Notes: a model not told the origin generated them from the sequence alone. 50,617 nucleotides of DNA from DATMXS01 sp050260275 (GCA_050260275.1 JBLNBX010000226.1:1-50617); one strand, 5' to 3'; positions 15,959 through 25,373 are shown, counted from the stretch's first letter. Numbers and translations are program-made.

Positions 15959-16500
15959 GCACCTTCTCCTTGCGCTGAGGGCGCGAGTTCTTTCCGGGTT
16001 TCGACCAGCTTGCCTCCGGAGTTGCGGTAGTCGAGAACGGCGCCGGGCTTCTCGTCCTCGACGACAAACGCACGGACGGGGCCGAAAAACTCCGCCAACT
16101 CGCCCGGGTTGCACGTGGGGAAATACACGCGCAGCACGCGTGGATCGTAATAGCGGAAGAACAGCCGGTTGCCGGCCTCGTCGTAGGCGACGAGCAGGCG
16201 CATGAGGTGAGAGCGGAGCTCGTACAGGCCGGCGTCTGCTATGGCGAAGATGCCGGTATGTTTGCCCCAGCACTCGCCGAGGAGCCAGCCGGTGAAATCA
16301 GCCTCGGGCTCGAGCGCGACGAGATACGGGGCCATGTGGGCTAGGCCGGGGTCGAGTTCGCCCTCCATCATGCAGGCGGACCGGAGGTTCGACTGGTCGA
16401 GTTTTTCCAGAAGCCCCGGCGCCGACGCACCGTCTATGACCGCGTACACTGGAGCGCCCTCGCCAAACAGGTGTGTCTTGAGCGCTTCGGCCTGACTCAT
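15955..16500 (-). CDS. DUF4123 protein, T6SS effector adaptor/chaperone (Tap/TEC-like)
   Basis: The 181-residue product fits DUF4123: an N-terminal VYAVIDGASAPGLLEKL, PYLVALEPEADFTGWLLGECWGKHTGIF split over residues 58-85, LRSHLMRLLVAYDEAGNRLFFRYYDPRVLRVYF (93-125) and the Cys-containing PTCNPGELAEFFGPV. Members bind a cargo effector and load it on VgrG, and are encoded between vgrG and the effector. Here it starts 24 bases after the vgrG stop and overlaps the next, small gene by 4 bases. No large effector follows, so the cargo is either the small protein or encoded elsewhere. It should be cytoplasmic. Confidence 0.88.
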   Translation of the reverse strand: MSQAEALKTHLFGEGAPVYAVIDGASAPGLLEKLDQSNLRSACMMEGELDPGLAHMAPYLVALEPEADFTGWLLGECWGKHTGIFAIADAGLYELRSHLMRLLVAYDEAGNRLFFRYYDPRVLRVYFPTCNPGELAEFFGPVRAFVVEDEKPGAVLDYRNSGGKLVETRKELAPSAQGEGA

Positions 16501-16524
16501 CGTCTTCCCCTGAATCTTGTTCCC

Positions 16525-18783
16525 CTACAGATCGCAGAACGGCTGGCCGGAGGCGGCCGCGTTCTTCAGCGTGGCCGCTTTCGGGCTGAGCACCGGCGGC
16601 AGTTCCGGCGGCGGCTGCCTGGTAACCTTCACGACCGACGACTTGCCGCCAGCGGCGGTATCCGCCTCCTGCGGCTCCTGCGGTTTCTCCGGCCGATCAG
16701 GCGACTTCGGTGTTGCCGGGCTCGATCCCGAACCGGTTCCCGCCGCGCCGCCGCTGTTGATCAGGACCATGTTGCCCTGAATGGTGACGCCGGCCGGGCC
16801 CACATCGACAAAGCCCCCCGCGCCCTTAAGTGTAACCTGCATGCCGGCTTCTATCACCACCTTCATCCCGGCCTTGAGGTGTATCTCCATGCCGGAATCG
16901 ACGGCGTACTTCATACCGATCTTGGATTGCGAATCGCCGCCGATCTTGCGCGATTCGCTGGCTCCAGTCTTCAACACCAGCGCGCCGCCGATGTCGATGT
17001 CCTCGTCTCCGGAAATCTTCGTCACGCGCCCCGAGTCCACCTTGTGGTGATCCTCGCCCTTGACCAACTCAATTCGCTTTCCTTCGATGGTCTTGTGCGC
17101 GCTCGACTGGAACTGCTCGTAGTGCTCCTTGAACACCGTCCGGTGCTCCTGGTTCTCCACCTGCTCGAACCGGTCGTTCTTCACGATCAGGTGCGAGTCG
17201 TGGCCCACCCAACGGCGGTAATCGTTGAGGGTGCGGTTGTCCTGGTCGCGCTGCGCGTGGATGAAAAGCTGCTCCTTATCCCTGGCGTCCTCGAAGCGGA
17301 TCTCGTTGAAGCCCTGACCGTCCTTCGACGTGTTCGACTTGAACGTGCTGATGGTCTGTTTGGCCGGCAGCTCGTAGGGCGGAACCTGGACGCCGTTGTA
17401 GACGCTCCCCGTGATGATCGGGCGGTCGGGGTCGCCTTCGAGGAAATCGACGATGACCTCCTGTCCGATGCGCGGTATCCACATGGCGCCCCAGCCGCTT
17501 CCGGCCCAGGGCTGTGCGACGCGGATCCAGCACGAGCTGGAATCGTCGTACTTGCCCAGCCGGTCCCAGTGAAACTGCACCTTCACGCGTCCGTGCTTGT
17601 CCGTGTATATCTCTTCCCCGGAGGGCCCTGTGACGATAGCCGTCTGCGTGCCTCGCATGTGGGGTTTGGGAGTGACGCGCAGCGGCCTGTAGGGCACCGA
17701 TGCGGGAATACAGGTGAACACGTTTTCGTAGCTGGCCTCTGTGCTGCTGCCAATGCCCGAGTAGTAGCCGGTGTCGGTGCACTCGTGCTCGACTGCCGTG
17801 ATGAGGTATGTGTCGTTCTGGTCGGCACGGGGGTGATCCGTGAGTGTGAACTTGAACCCGGGGCAGAAGGTCCGGACGCTCGCGGTTCCCCCTGCGGAAT
17901 GGTGCTGGCGTTCCTCTTCCTCCATGCGCACGCGCACGAGTGACTCACCCTCGTTGAGGCTCGTGTACGAGCCGGGGTAGTCGTAGATCTCGTATGACTT
18001 GTTGCCGCCCTGGTCGATGCTGCTCTCCACGCTGGTCATTAGCGGGAACAGGGGATCCATGAAGTTGAAATCGCCGTGCGAGTAGCGGCCGGGCCGCAGT
18101 TCATGCTCAAAACGCCAGAAGTACACCACCTCTTCGTCTCGATTCACCCGCTCGACGTCATGTTCGAAGCGCACGGTATCCGCGTTGGGACAGGGCTTCA
18201 CGGCCGACGGCGAATCCGCCAGCACCAGGTAGTGCCGCCCGTTTTCGTGGCGGTGGAAGAACCAGATGCCCTCCTCCTCCATGAGCCGCATGACGAACTG
18301 GCACGCGGTCTCGCGGTACTGCACGCAGTATTCCCGCTTGCGGTAAGTCTTCTTGAGCTGGTTTTCGAAGTCCGTCAGGCCGAAGCGCCGGAAGACATCC
18401 TCAATAATTTCAACCGCGGTCGCCTGCTGGTAGATGCGGCAATCCGATGCCCGCGTGAGGAACCACATGCGGGGGACGATCTCGGCCGAGTAGCGCGCCA
18501 GCCGCCCCTCGGGGGGCAACTGCACGAAGCGGCTGACCAGGCCATTGATGTATCTCTGCTTAGCGCCGTCGGCCAGACGAATACCCACCGTGATGCTCTG
18601 GCCGATCATGCTGTCGAAATCGATGCAGTGGTCCTGGGAGATCAGGTCCAGTTCGAACCGGAACAGTTCCGATATGGCCTCCCGCCCGGAGAGGCGCTGC
18701 AGGAGGAATACGTCTTCTCCAAGCGGTGATGCAACAGTGAGCAGCTTCCATTCCTGCGTCCACTGGTCTAGTTCATGACTCAT
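16525..18783 (-). CDS. tssI: Type VI secretion spike protein VgrG (TssI)
   Basis: The 752-residue protein has the full VgrG layout. A gp27-like hub spans about 10-390 (FRFELDLISQDHCIDFDSMIG, VFRRFGLTDFEN, CQFVMRLMEEEGIWFFH). The gp5-type OB fold follows at about 395-475 (YTDKHGRVKVQFHWDR, PWAGSGWGAMWIPRIGQEV, GDPDRPIITGSVYN). The triple beta-helix with VK/VE-type repeats lies at about 560-690 (KTIEGKRIELVKGEDHH, GSMEIH-like repeats, VTIQGNMVLINSGG). A Pro/Ser-rich tail of about 60 residues ends in FCDL. The tail has no enzyme motif, so this is not an obvious evolved VgrG; it may be where cargo attaches. PAAR lies 80 bases upstream and the DUF4123 adaptor 24 bases downstream. It is the puncturing tip on the Hcp tube. 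Confidence 0.97.
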   Translation of the reverse strand: MSHELDQWTQEWKLLTVASPLGEDVFLLQRLSGREAISELFRFELDLISQDHCIDFDSMIGQSITVGIRLADGAKQRYINGLVSRFVQLPPEGRLARYSAEIVPRMWFLTRASDCRIYQQATAVEIIEDVFRRFGLTDFENQLKKTYRKREYCVQYRETACQFVMRLMEEEGIWFFHRHENGRHYLVLADSPSAVKPCPNADTVRFEHDVERVNRDEEVVYFWRFEHELRPGRYSHGDFNFMDPLFPLMTSVESSIDQGGNKSYEIYDYPGSYTSLNEGESLVRVRMEEEERQHHSAGGTASVRTFCPGFKFTLTDHPRADQNDTYLITAVEHECTDTGYYSGIGSSTEASYENVFTCIPASVPYRPLRVTPKPHMRGTQTAIVTGPSGEEIYTDKHGRVKVQFHWDRLGKYDDSSSCWIRVAQPWAGSGWGAMWIPRIGQEVIVDFLEGDPDRPIITGSVYNGVQVPPYELPAKQTISTFKSNTSKDGQGFNEIRFEDARDKEQLFIHAQRDQDNRTLNDYRRWVGHDSHLIVKNDRFEQVENQEHRTVFKEHYEQFQSSAHKTIEGKRIELVKGEDHHKVDSGRVTKISGDEDIDIGGALVLKTGASESRKIGGDSQSKIGMKYAVDSGMEIHLKAGMKVVIEAGMQVTLKGAGGFVDVGPAGVTIQGNMVLINSGGAAGTGSGSSPATPKSPDRPEKPQEPQEADTAAGGKSSVVKVTRQPPPELPPVLSPKAATLKNAAASGQPFCDL

Positions 18784-18863
18784 ATGCAGATCCGTCCGGC
18801 CCGCCTTTCAATCGCAAGGCGGGCCGAGTTCCTGAAATCACCGGGGCCGACCCGTGGACCGGC

Positions 18864-19163
18864 CTATCCACCTATCATCACGGTGGGGTAACCGACCACA
18901 ATCACGCCGCCGTGCGCGGTCTGATCGCCCATGCGCGCCGCCGGCATATTGCCGATGAGCACTGTCATCGAGCCCTTCACGATCGTGTCGGGCGGGCCGA
19001 CGCAGGTGGCCATGTCGCCCACCCGGGCCGCCGGCAGACCGCCGATCAGCACAGTCGGGCAGCACGGCGGCAAAATCGGTCCGCCTACGTGCGGAATAGG
19101 GGGCGTGCCCGGTGTCGCCATCGGGCACGTGTGCATATCGCTAACTCTTGCGGCTGGAGGCAT
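18864..19163 (-). CDS. PAAR-domain spike-tip protein
   Basis: The 99-residue protein is a stand-alone PAAR cone with three PAAR motifs (MPPAARVSDMHTC, LPAARVGDMATC, MPAARMGDQTAH). Cysteines and histidines are placed to bind zinc, and the end reads VVVGYPTVMIGG. The start at 19163 is supported by AGGAGG 6-7 bases upstream; the open frame extends further but becomes ClpV shadow. It begins 11 bases after the clpV stop and precedes vgrG, so it caps this VgrG and sharpens the spike. It has no C-terminal toxin extension. Confidence 0.95.
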   Translation of the reverse strand: MPPAARVSDMHTCPMATPGTPPIPHVGGPILPPCCPTVLIGGLPAARVGDMATCVGPPDTIVKGSMTVLIGNMPAARMGDQTAHGGVIVVGYPTVMIGG

Positions 19164-19174
19164 AGCTGCTCCTC

Positions 19175-21865
19175 CTACGAGGCGTCGTAAACGAAGTTGC
19201 CGTCCGCGTCCACGCCGACCCGGATGGAAGCGATCTTCCGTCCTTCCGCCATCCATCCGAGCAACTGCCGCGCCACCTCCGGCAGCAGCGTGTTCGTGAG
19301 AATGTTGTCCACGTTGCGGGCGCCGCTCTCGACCTCGGTGCAGCGCTTCGCCACCTCGTTGACGATCACGTCGTCGTACACCAGCTCGATTGCGTGATTC
19401 TCCATCATGCGCTTGACGATCTTGTTGAGCTTCAGCCGCACGATCGTCTTCATGGCCTCGTCGCGGATAGGGAAATACGGGATGATCACCATCCGGCCGA
19501 GGAACGCCGGCTTGAACACCTTGTTCAGCTCGGGCTTGAGCGCCTTAACGATTCCCTCCGGGCTGGGCATGGTTTCGGGATCGGCGCACAGCTTCATGAA
19601 GGTGTCTGTTGCGGCGTTCGTCGTCAGGATGATGATGGTGTTCTTGAAATCGACCTCGCGGCCTTCACCGTCCTCCATCACGCCCTTGTCGAACACCTGG
19701 TAGAACAGCTCGAGAACGTCGGGGTGGGCCTTTTCCACCTCGTCGAGCAGAACCACCGAGTACGGGCGCCGGCGAACGGCCTCGGTCAGGACGCCGCCCT
19801 CGCCGTAGCCGACGTAGCCCGGAGGCGATCCCTTCAGCGTCGAGACCGTGTGCGCTTCCTGGAACTCCGACATGTTGATGGTGATGATGTTCTGCTCGCC
19901 GCCGTAGAGCATGTCGGCGATGGTGAGCGCGGTTTCGGTCTTGCCCACGCCGCTTGGCCCGACGAGCATGAAGACGCCCACCGGCTTCTGCGGGTCGTCG
20001 AGGCCGGCGCGCGAGGTGATTATGCGCTGCGAGATCTGCTCGAGCGCGTGGTCCTGGCCGATGACGCGCTTCTTCAGGTACGCCGGCAGCTCGAGCGTGG
20101 TCTGAATTTCGTCCTTGACCATCTTGCCGAGAGGAATGCCGGTCCAGCCCGAGATCACCTCTCCGACGATCTGCGCGTTCACGCAAACTTGCGCCAGCGG
20201 CTCGTCGCCCTGCAGCGCTGCCAGCTCGGCGCTCAGGATTTCCAGTTCCGCGCGCATCTGTTCGATCGACGGCGCAGGCTGAGCGGCCGTGCCATCTCCG
20301 GCCGGAACAGCGGGAGGCGGGCCGCCCGCGGCGAGGTCTTCGATGCTCGCACGCAGCTCGCGGATCTTCCGCACCAGGCCGATCTCCTGGTCGAAGCGGG
20401 TCCGCAGCGCGTCGAGTTCGGCGGTTGCGGCGGCCTTGCGCTTCGCCATGGCGGCGAGTTTCTCTGAATGATTGGCGCCCACCTGCTGCTCGCGTTCGAG
20501 GATGCCGGTCTGAAGCTCGATGTCGGCTATCTCGCGCGTCAGGTTCTCAATCTGCGGCGGCACCGAGTTCTGCCCCAGCGCGAGCCGGGCGCATGCGGTA
20601 TCCAGCACGCTGACGGCCTTATCCGGCAACTGGCGCCCGGCGATGTAGCGGTGCGAGAGCTTCACGGCGGCGTTCACGGCCTCGTCGAGGATGCGCACGT
20701 TGTGGTGCTTCTCGAGCGCCTTGGTGACGCCGCGCAGCATCACCATGCACTGCGTCTCGGTGGGCTCCTCCACCTTGACCACCTGGAAGCGGCGGGTCAG
20801 CGCAGGGTCTTTTTCGAAGTACTTCTTGTACTCGCTCCACGTCGTCGCGGCGATAGTGCGCAGTTCGCCGCGCGCGAGCGCCGGCTTGAGAAGGTTGGCC
20901 GCGTCGTTCTGGCCCGCCTGTCCGCCAGCGCCAATCATCGTGTGCGCCTCGTCGATGAAAAGGATGATCGGCGTGGGGGACGCCTTCACCTCTTCGATCA
21001 GACCCTTCAGCCGGTTCTCGAACTCGCCCTTGATGCCCGCTCCGGCCTGCAGCAGCGCAAGATCGAGCATGCGCACGGTCACATTGCGGAGCGGCGGCGG
21101 GACATCGCCGCTCGCGACGCGCTGTGCGAATCCCTCCACCACGGCGCTCTTGCCGACGCCTGCCTCGCCGGTCAGTATCGGGTTGTTCTGCCGGCGGCGC
21201 ATGAGGATATCAATCATCTGGCGAATCTCGAAGTCGCGTCCGAGAACGGGGTCGAGCTTGCCGGATTTGGCGTTGGCGGTGAGATCGACGGTGAACTGGT
21301 CCAGGTTTGGCGTGCCGCCGCCGGGGCGCGCAGCGGGCGCAGGCGCTCCGGGGGCGCCGGCCGCCTGAGCGAGCGGCGCGATGGCGTCTTCGTGCGATCC
21401 AGAGACGATGCTGAGGAAATCCTTCTTCAGCACGTCGGGCTGGATCTTCTGGAACTCCCTCGGGCTGATCTCGCGCATGAGCCGCGCGAGATCGTCGTGC
21501 GTGGCGAGCGCGAGGATCGTGAAGCCGGTGCGGATCTGGCCCGCGCCGTAATCAATGGTGCCGATTGTCCAGGCTTCCTTCAGGACATCGAGCACTGTCT
21601 GGCTGAGCGCGGGGCCGCGCGCGTTGCCGCGTTTCAGCTTGTCCAGGCTGCGCGTCAACTCCTGCTGGAAACGGGAGGGATCGATCTCGAAGTGGCGGAT
21701 GATCCTCTCCATGTCGCCGTCGGTTTGCTCCAGCAGCCGGTAGAGGTAGTGCTCGACCTCGACGTTGTAGTTCGTGCGCGACTGGCACAAGCCCGCAGCC
21801 TGCTCCAGCGCGCTGCGCGTCGCATCGTTAAGCTTGCCGATCAGAGATTTCAGGTTCACGCTCAT
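19175..21865 (-). CDS. clpV: T6SS sheath-recycling AAA+ ATPase ClpV (TssH)
   Basis: The 896-residue Clp/Hsp100 protein has an N domain (residues 1-160), then two AAA+ modules. Module 1 has Walker A GEAGVGKSAVVEG and Walker B ILFIDEAHTMIGAGG. Module 2 has Walker A GPSGVGKTETALT and Walker B VVLLDEVEKAHPDV. The middle region between them is coiled-coil. ClpV disassembles contracted TssB/TssC sheaths for reuse in the cytoplasm. The start Met is followed by SVNLKSLIGKLNDATRSALE, typical of ClpV and not of ClpB. It lies in the operon between tssG (38 bases upstream) and PAAR. TagJ, a known ClpV partner in Pseudomonas H1-T6SS, is also in this operon. Confidence 0.97.
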   Translation of the reverse strand: MSVNLKSLIGKLNDATRSALEQAAGLCQSRTNYNVEVEHYLYRLLEQTDGDMERIIRHFEIDPSRFQQELTRSLDKLKRGNARGPALSQTVLDVLKEAWTIGTIDYGAGQIRTGFTILALATHDDLARLMREISPREFQKIQPDVLKKDFLSIVSGSHEDAIAPLAQAAGAPGAPAPAARPGGGTPNLDQFTVDLTANAKSGKLDPVLGRDFEIRQMIDILMRRRQNNPILTGEAGVGKSAVVEGFAQRVASGDVPPPLRNVTVRMLDLALLQAGAGIKGEFENRLKGLIEEVKASPTPIILFIDEAHTMIGAGGQAGQNDAANLLKPALARGELRTIAATTWSEYKKYFEKDPALTRRFQVVKVEEPTETQCMVMLRGVTKALEKHHNVRILDEAVNAAVKLSHRYIAGRQLPDKAVSVLDTACARLALGQNSVPPQIENLTREIADIELQTGILEREQQVGANHSEKLAAMAKRKAAATAELDALRTRFDQEIGLVRKIRELRASIEDLAAGGPPPAVPAGDGTAAQPAPSIEQMRAELEILSAELAALQGDEPLAQVCVNAQIVGEVISGWTGIPLGKMVKDEIQTTLELPAYLKKRVIGQDHALEQISQRIITSRAGLDDPQKPVGVFMLVGPSGVGKTETALTIADMLYGGEQNIITINMSEFQEAHTVSTLKGSPPGYVGYGEGGVLTEAVRRRPYSVVLLDEVEKAHPDVLELFYQVFDKGVMEDGEGREVDFKNTIIILTTNAATDTFMKLCADPETMPSPEGIVKALKPELNKVFKPAFLGRMVIIPYFPIRDEAMKTIVRLKLNKIVKRMMENHAIELVYDDVIVNEVAKRCTEVESGARNVDNILTNTLLPEVARQLLGWMAEGRKIASIRVGVDADGNFVYDAS

Positions 21866-21903
21866 CAGAAGCAGTTCCTTTCAACGCAGGCCTCGCCTGC
21901 CGC

Positions 21904-22941
21904 TCACAACTGAAAAATCGTCTCCTCAGCGTCGCGCCCCATCGGCGCGCTTCTCGCCCACGTAGTCCACCCGAGCCTCGCCGCGCTGCCGTCCTCGCGG
22001 CCGAGTTCGCAGCACGGCACCTCGTCGCGCCTCAGCACGAGCTGAACCTCGAAGTCCAGCTCGTCGCGGGCGAAAAACCTTACCAGCGCGCGCAGCGGCT
22101 CGTAAGCCCCGCCGGTGGGAAGAAAATCCTGGTATTGCGCGAGCGTCAGCGGCCCCAGCCGTATGCGCACGCGCGCCTGCTCATTCCAGACCTCGTCGCC
22201 CACCACCGCGCCAAGGGCGATGCACTCCGACGGCGTTGATTCGCCGCGGTCCAGACAGGTCTGCGTCGCCGGGTCGAGCCGATACCAGGCGCCGGCGAAC
22301 TGCACTATCTCGACCGGCACCTCGAAGTAATCCTCGAGCAGGTTGCGAAGCGAAACCGCCGAGCGCACCCGCGCCGCCAGCAAGCCGGTGTAGAAGGCGA
22401 GCGCATAGTCCGGGACCGCCTGCCGCCCTTCCAGCTTCGGCGTGCCAAGGCCGATCAACTCGAACAGATGCCGCGACATCTGGTCGCGGCCGCTGCGCTC
22501 GAATTCCACCGTGAAGCGGTACTTCTCCCACGCGCGGTAGAACAGCGAGATCATGCGGTGGTTGAAGATGTCCAGGAAATCGCGCAGGGCGGTGTCGCGC
22601 ATGCGGGCGCGCTCGGCCACAAGCTGGGTGTAGTAGGCCGGCAGCGTGCCCAGCGGGCCGGTGAGGCCCATGAAGTTCACCGTCATCGCCGGAGGCTGCG
22701 CCTCCCGCCACTCGAACGCCTGTATCTCGCTCGCCGGAAAGCACACCGAGTTGTGCGCGCTGAACCGCACGCATTCGTTGCGCGGCTGGGCGAACATGCC
22801 CACCGGCACGCGTCCGCCGCCGAACTTCTCCACCAGCCGCACGGCCTGGAAGAACTCGAACACGTACGGCTGTTCGGCCAGTTGCCGCGCCAGATCGCCG
22901 GATTCTATAGCAACACCAGTTGCCCCGCCCTCGGCGGCCAT
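21904..22941 (-). CDS. tssG: T6SS baseplate protein TssG
   Basis: The 345-residue protein matches TssG/ImpH/VasB: EQPYVFEFFQAVRLVEKFGGG near the start, then VRFSAHNSVCFPASEI, VNFMGLTGPLGTLPAYYTQL, the DFLDIFNHRMISLFYRAWEKYR helix (142-163) and the late RLGPLTLAQYQDFLPTGGAYEPL block. TssG with TssF, TssE and TssK forms the wedge of the baseplate. The gene overlaps the end of tssF by 37 bases, as is common for this pair, suggesting coupled translation. Length is normal. Confidence 0.95.
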   Translation of the reverse strand: MAAEGGATGVAIESGDLARQLAEQPYVFEFFQAVRLVEKFGGGRVPVGMFAQPRNECVRFSAHNSVCFPASEIQAFEWREAQPPAMTVNFMGLTGPLGTLPAYYTQLVAERARMRDTALRDFLDIFNHRMISLFYRAWEKYRFTVEFERSGRDQMSRHLFELIGLGTPKLEGRQAVPDYALAFYTGLLAARVRSAVSLRNLLEDYFEVPVEIVQFAGAWYRLDPATQTCLDRGESTPSECIALGAVVGDEVWNEQARVRIRLGPLTLAQYQDFLPTGGAYEPLRALVRFFARDELDFEVQLVLRRDEVPCCELGREDGSAARLGWTTWARSAPMGRDAEETIFQL

Positions 22942-24749
22942 TCCCTAAGCACCTCTTTCCGCTGCTCGGTCTTAGCCACGAGCTGGCTGAAACTGTTCAT
23001 CGTCACGTACAACCCGAGAAAGCGCTCCAGGACGCTTGCAAAAAGATACACGCCGCCGCCCACGAACTGCTCCTCGTCGAGCGTTATCTCCACACGCGTG
23101 CCTCGCACGAACGAGATGCCCGCCTCGGAAACCACGCGCGCGAAATGCGGCCGGCTGGAAAGATTCGTTATGCCCTGAATCTGCTTCTCGGAATAGACCG
23201 ACTCGGTGAAGTTGTACAGCCTGAGTATTTCCTGCAACGCCTCCTTGCCCTCGCTCACGAGCGAGAGATAGTTGAGCGATAGCTGCGACACCAGCCTCCA
23301 CAACGCGGCCTTGCCCACCGGCGGGCGCAGCGTCGGTGTGGGCTTCCTGAGCGTCAGGACACGGCGCACGGCCGGCATGCCCTCCAATTCGAAATCGCCC
23401 GCCTCGGAGCCGAAGGGCAGCCGCGAGGGCAGGTCGCGGTTCGTGCACAGGCACCGGACGGTCAGGGTGTCGACGCCCGGATTGGAGGGTTTCCCCGAAA
23501 GGTCCACGAGTGTCATGTAGACATCCGTGCCCTCGTCGCCGCGCCGCGTCGAGGCGCGCCGCGACGCGTGCCAGAACGTCTGCTTCTTCTCCCTGACGGC
23601 GGCGTGCCGGTAGGAGTAGAACGGCTCGTAGCGCGTGACCTCGGGCTGCTCCGGGCTGACGCTGACGACGTCTTCGATTGAAAAAATCTCCAGCGCGTGC
23701 CGCCGCCGCGCGTCGGGCACGACAGGGTATTCGTGACGCAGTTGGTCGAGCAGTATCGGCTCGGCCGTGTGCTCGAACAGGTTGATTATGGGCGTCGTGT
23801 CGGGGCGGAGCATCTTCGCCGTGACGCCCATCTCGAGCGCCTGCTGGCGGTCCGGACGCTCGTAGCGCGAGATCAGGAAAACCAGTTCGGCTCGGTCTTT
23901 GAGTCCCGCCGCGGCCAGCGCTTCCAAACCGCTGATCTCTACGAAAAAGAACTTCTCCGGAAAGGCGAAGTATTCCTGCAGCAGGCGGTATCCGGCGAAC
24001 GACCGGCGCGGATAGGGCAGCATCGCCTCGTTGTCGTCGAAGCCGGCAGCGCGAATGCAGTCCGGCGGAAGGGTCACCTGGCGCGGTCTCTGGTCGCGGC
24101 TTCCGGCTTCGCGCGCGATCACCTGCGAGCAGTTATTCAGCAGAAGCTCGTACACCGAGTGGACGATATTGCTTTCGCCGCTCAGGTAGAACCGCAGCGA
24201 CTTCAGGTCGAGCTTGTCGAACGAAATCTCCGGCAGGCAGCGCAGCTCAACGCGCAGCGCGGCCGCCGCGTTCGGGGCCTTCAGCGAGGGTTGAAGGCGG
24301 TCCGGCGTGGTCCATTGAGCCTCGGCGACGCGCAGCGGCCACAGCGTGGTGTCGTAGCAGGTGCGGAAGCGGCAGGGCACACCTTCGACGGGCCGTGAGT
24401 ACAACAGCGAGCCGCGCGGTATCTTGAGCCCGGTGGTGAGCTTCCCCTGGTCCGGGTCGAGGTGGAACTCGACTACGGACATGGACGGGATCGGCCGCAG
24501 GTAATGTGGGTAGACGATGTTGAGAAGCGAATCGGTGATCTCCGGGAACTCGTCGTCCACCTTGAGGTGAACGCGCGCGGCCAGGAAAGCGAACGCTTCA
24601 ATAAGGCGCTCGACGTGCGGATCCTCGCAGGTATCGGCTTCGAGCAGAAGGCGCGAGGCGATCTTCGGATACTTCTCGGCGAACTCCGCGCCCATCTGCC
24701 GGAGGAATGTGAGTTCCCGCTCGTAGTAATCGAGCAGCTCGTCTCTCAC
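22905..24749 (-). CDS. tssF: T6SS baseplate protein TssF
   Basis: The protein of about 614 residues matches TssF/ImpG/VasA. It opens with RDELLDYYERELTFLRQMG, AEFAEKYPKIASRLLLEAD and the EDPHVERLIEAFAFLAARVH block. Later come LLNIVYPHYLRPIPSM, RGSLLYSRPVEGVPCRFRT, the FAFPEKFFFVEISGL strand and, near the C-terminal end, FVGGGVYLFASVLERFLGLY. The GTG at 24749 is chosen because the conserved DELLDYYERE begins two residues later and GGAGG stands five bases upstream. An ATG at 24848 would add 33 residues of unconserved low-complexity sequence. The 135 bases between the tssE stop and this start are then non-coding. Confidence 0.94.
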   Translation of the reverse strand: MRDELLDYYERELTFLRQMGAEFAEKYPKIASRLLLEADTCEDPHVERLIEAFAFLAARVHLKVDDEFPEITDSLLNIVYPHYLRPIPSMSVVEFHLDPDQGKLTTGLKIPRGSLLYSRPVEGVPCRFRTCYDTTLWPLRVAEAQWTTPDRLQPSLKAPNAAAALRVELRCLPEISFDKLDLKSLRFYLSGESNIVHSVYELLLNNCSQVIAREAGSRDQRPRQVTLPPDCIRAAGFDDNEAMLPYPRRSFAGYRLLQEYFAFPEKFFFVEISGLEALAAAGLKDRAELVFLISRYERPDRQQALEMGVTAKMLRPDTTPIINLFEHTAEPILLDQLRHEYPVVPDARRRHALEIFSIEDVVSVSPEQPEVTRYEPFYSYRHAAVREKKQTFWHASRRASTRRGDEGTDVYMTLVDLSGKPSNPGVDTLTVRCLCTNRDLPSRLPFGSEAGDFELEGMPAVRRVLTLRKPTPTLRPPVGKAALWRLVSQLSLNYLSLVSEGKEALQEILRLYNFTESVYSEKQIQGITNLSSRPHFARVVSEAGISFVRGTRVEITLDEEQFVGGGVYLFASVLERFLGLYVTMNSFSQLVAKTEQRKEVLREWPPRAGQLVLL

Positions 24750-24884
24750 GGCCGCCTCCGGCCGCGGTCCGCCGGAGCCGGCGGCCCGCAGGGCTGCCGC
24801 AGCGCGATGCGCCGCCCCACAATACGGCGGGGCGCTGTTCCAGGGCATGCAACGGCCCGGTCTCTACGTGGCATGCGCACGGCC

Positions 24885-25370
24885 CTAGTCACCTTTCACC
24901 TCGTACTCGCGGTTCGTCAGTTCGAGAACCGTATCGAAGGTCACTCGCTCGGGCGCGGGGTCCAGCTTCAGCAGGCCCTCGATACAAAACCGCAGCACGC
25001 GCGCGCTGCCTCCGGCTGACTCGAGCGTCACGCGCGCGTTCTTCACACGCGGCTCGAACACCGAGATGGTCTGCTCCATCATCCGCAGCAGGCGGTTCTG
25101 GTCGCTCACGGACTGCATCGAAAGGTTCGAAATGTCCGGAAGACCGAAGTTGAACAGCGAGCGGTGAAGCTGAAGACTGCTATCCTGCACCGCGTCGGGC
25201 GTGCGGCGGGTGTTGAGCAGCCACTCCAGGTCGCGCCGGAGCGAGACCTTCATCCGCCGGAGAGACTGCGAGCGGCCGGCCGGCGGATCAGTGGGCACGT
25301 GCGGTTCGTCGTCGATCAGACGGTCGAGAACGGAAAGCGTGACATTCGGATCCGGCTCGAAACGCGCCAT
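24885..25370 (-). CDS. tssE: T6SS baseplate wedge protein TssE (gp25-like)
   Basis: The 161-residue protein has the gp25/TssE layout: SVLDRLIDDEP at the start, LRRMKVSLRRDLEWLLNTRR, SLFNFGLPDISNLSMQ, the EQTISVFEPRVKNARVTLES core and a C-terminal VTFDTVLELTNREYEV. This small baseplate protein initiates sheath assembly. The EPR sequence in FEPRV is the conserved structural signature of this family. Its start is 3 bases from the tssA stop. Confidence 0.94.
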   Translation of the reverse strand: MARFEPDPNVTLSVLDRLIDDEPHVPTDPPAGRSQSLRRMKVSLRRDLEWLLNTRRTPDAVQDSSLQLHRSLFNFGLPDISNLSMQSVSDQNRLLRMMEQTISVFEPRVKNARVTLESAGGSARVLRFCIEGLLKLDPAPERVTFDTVLELTNREYEVKGD

Positions 25371-25373
25371 GGT

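Noticed and set aside
16471..17943. Plus-strand frame of 490 codons over vgrG
   Set aside because: It is a shadow of vgrG; no domain or signal recognised.
20468..21913. Plus-strand frame of 481 codons over clpV
   Set aside because: It is antisense to the ClpV AAA+ modules, with no independent support.
24750..24848. 33-residue N-terminal extension of TssF from ATG 24848
   Set aside because: The extension is low-complexity, and a GTG with a good ribosome site stands directly before the conserved TssF start.
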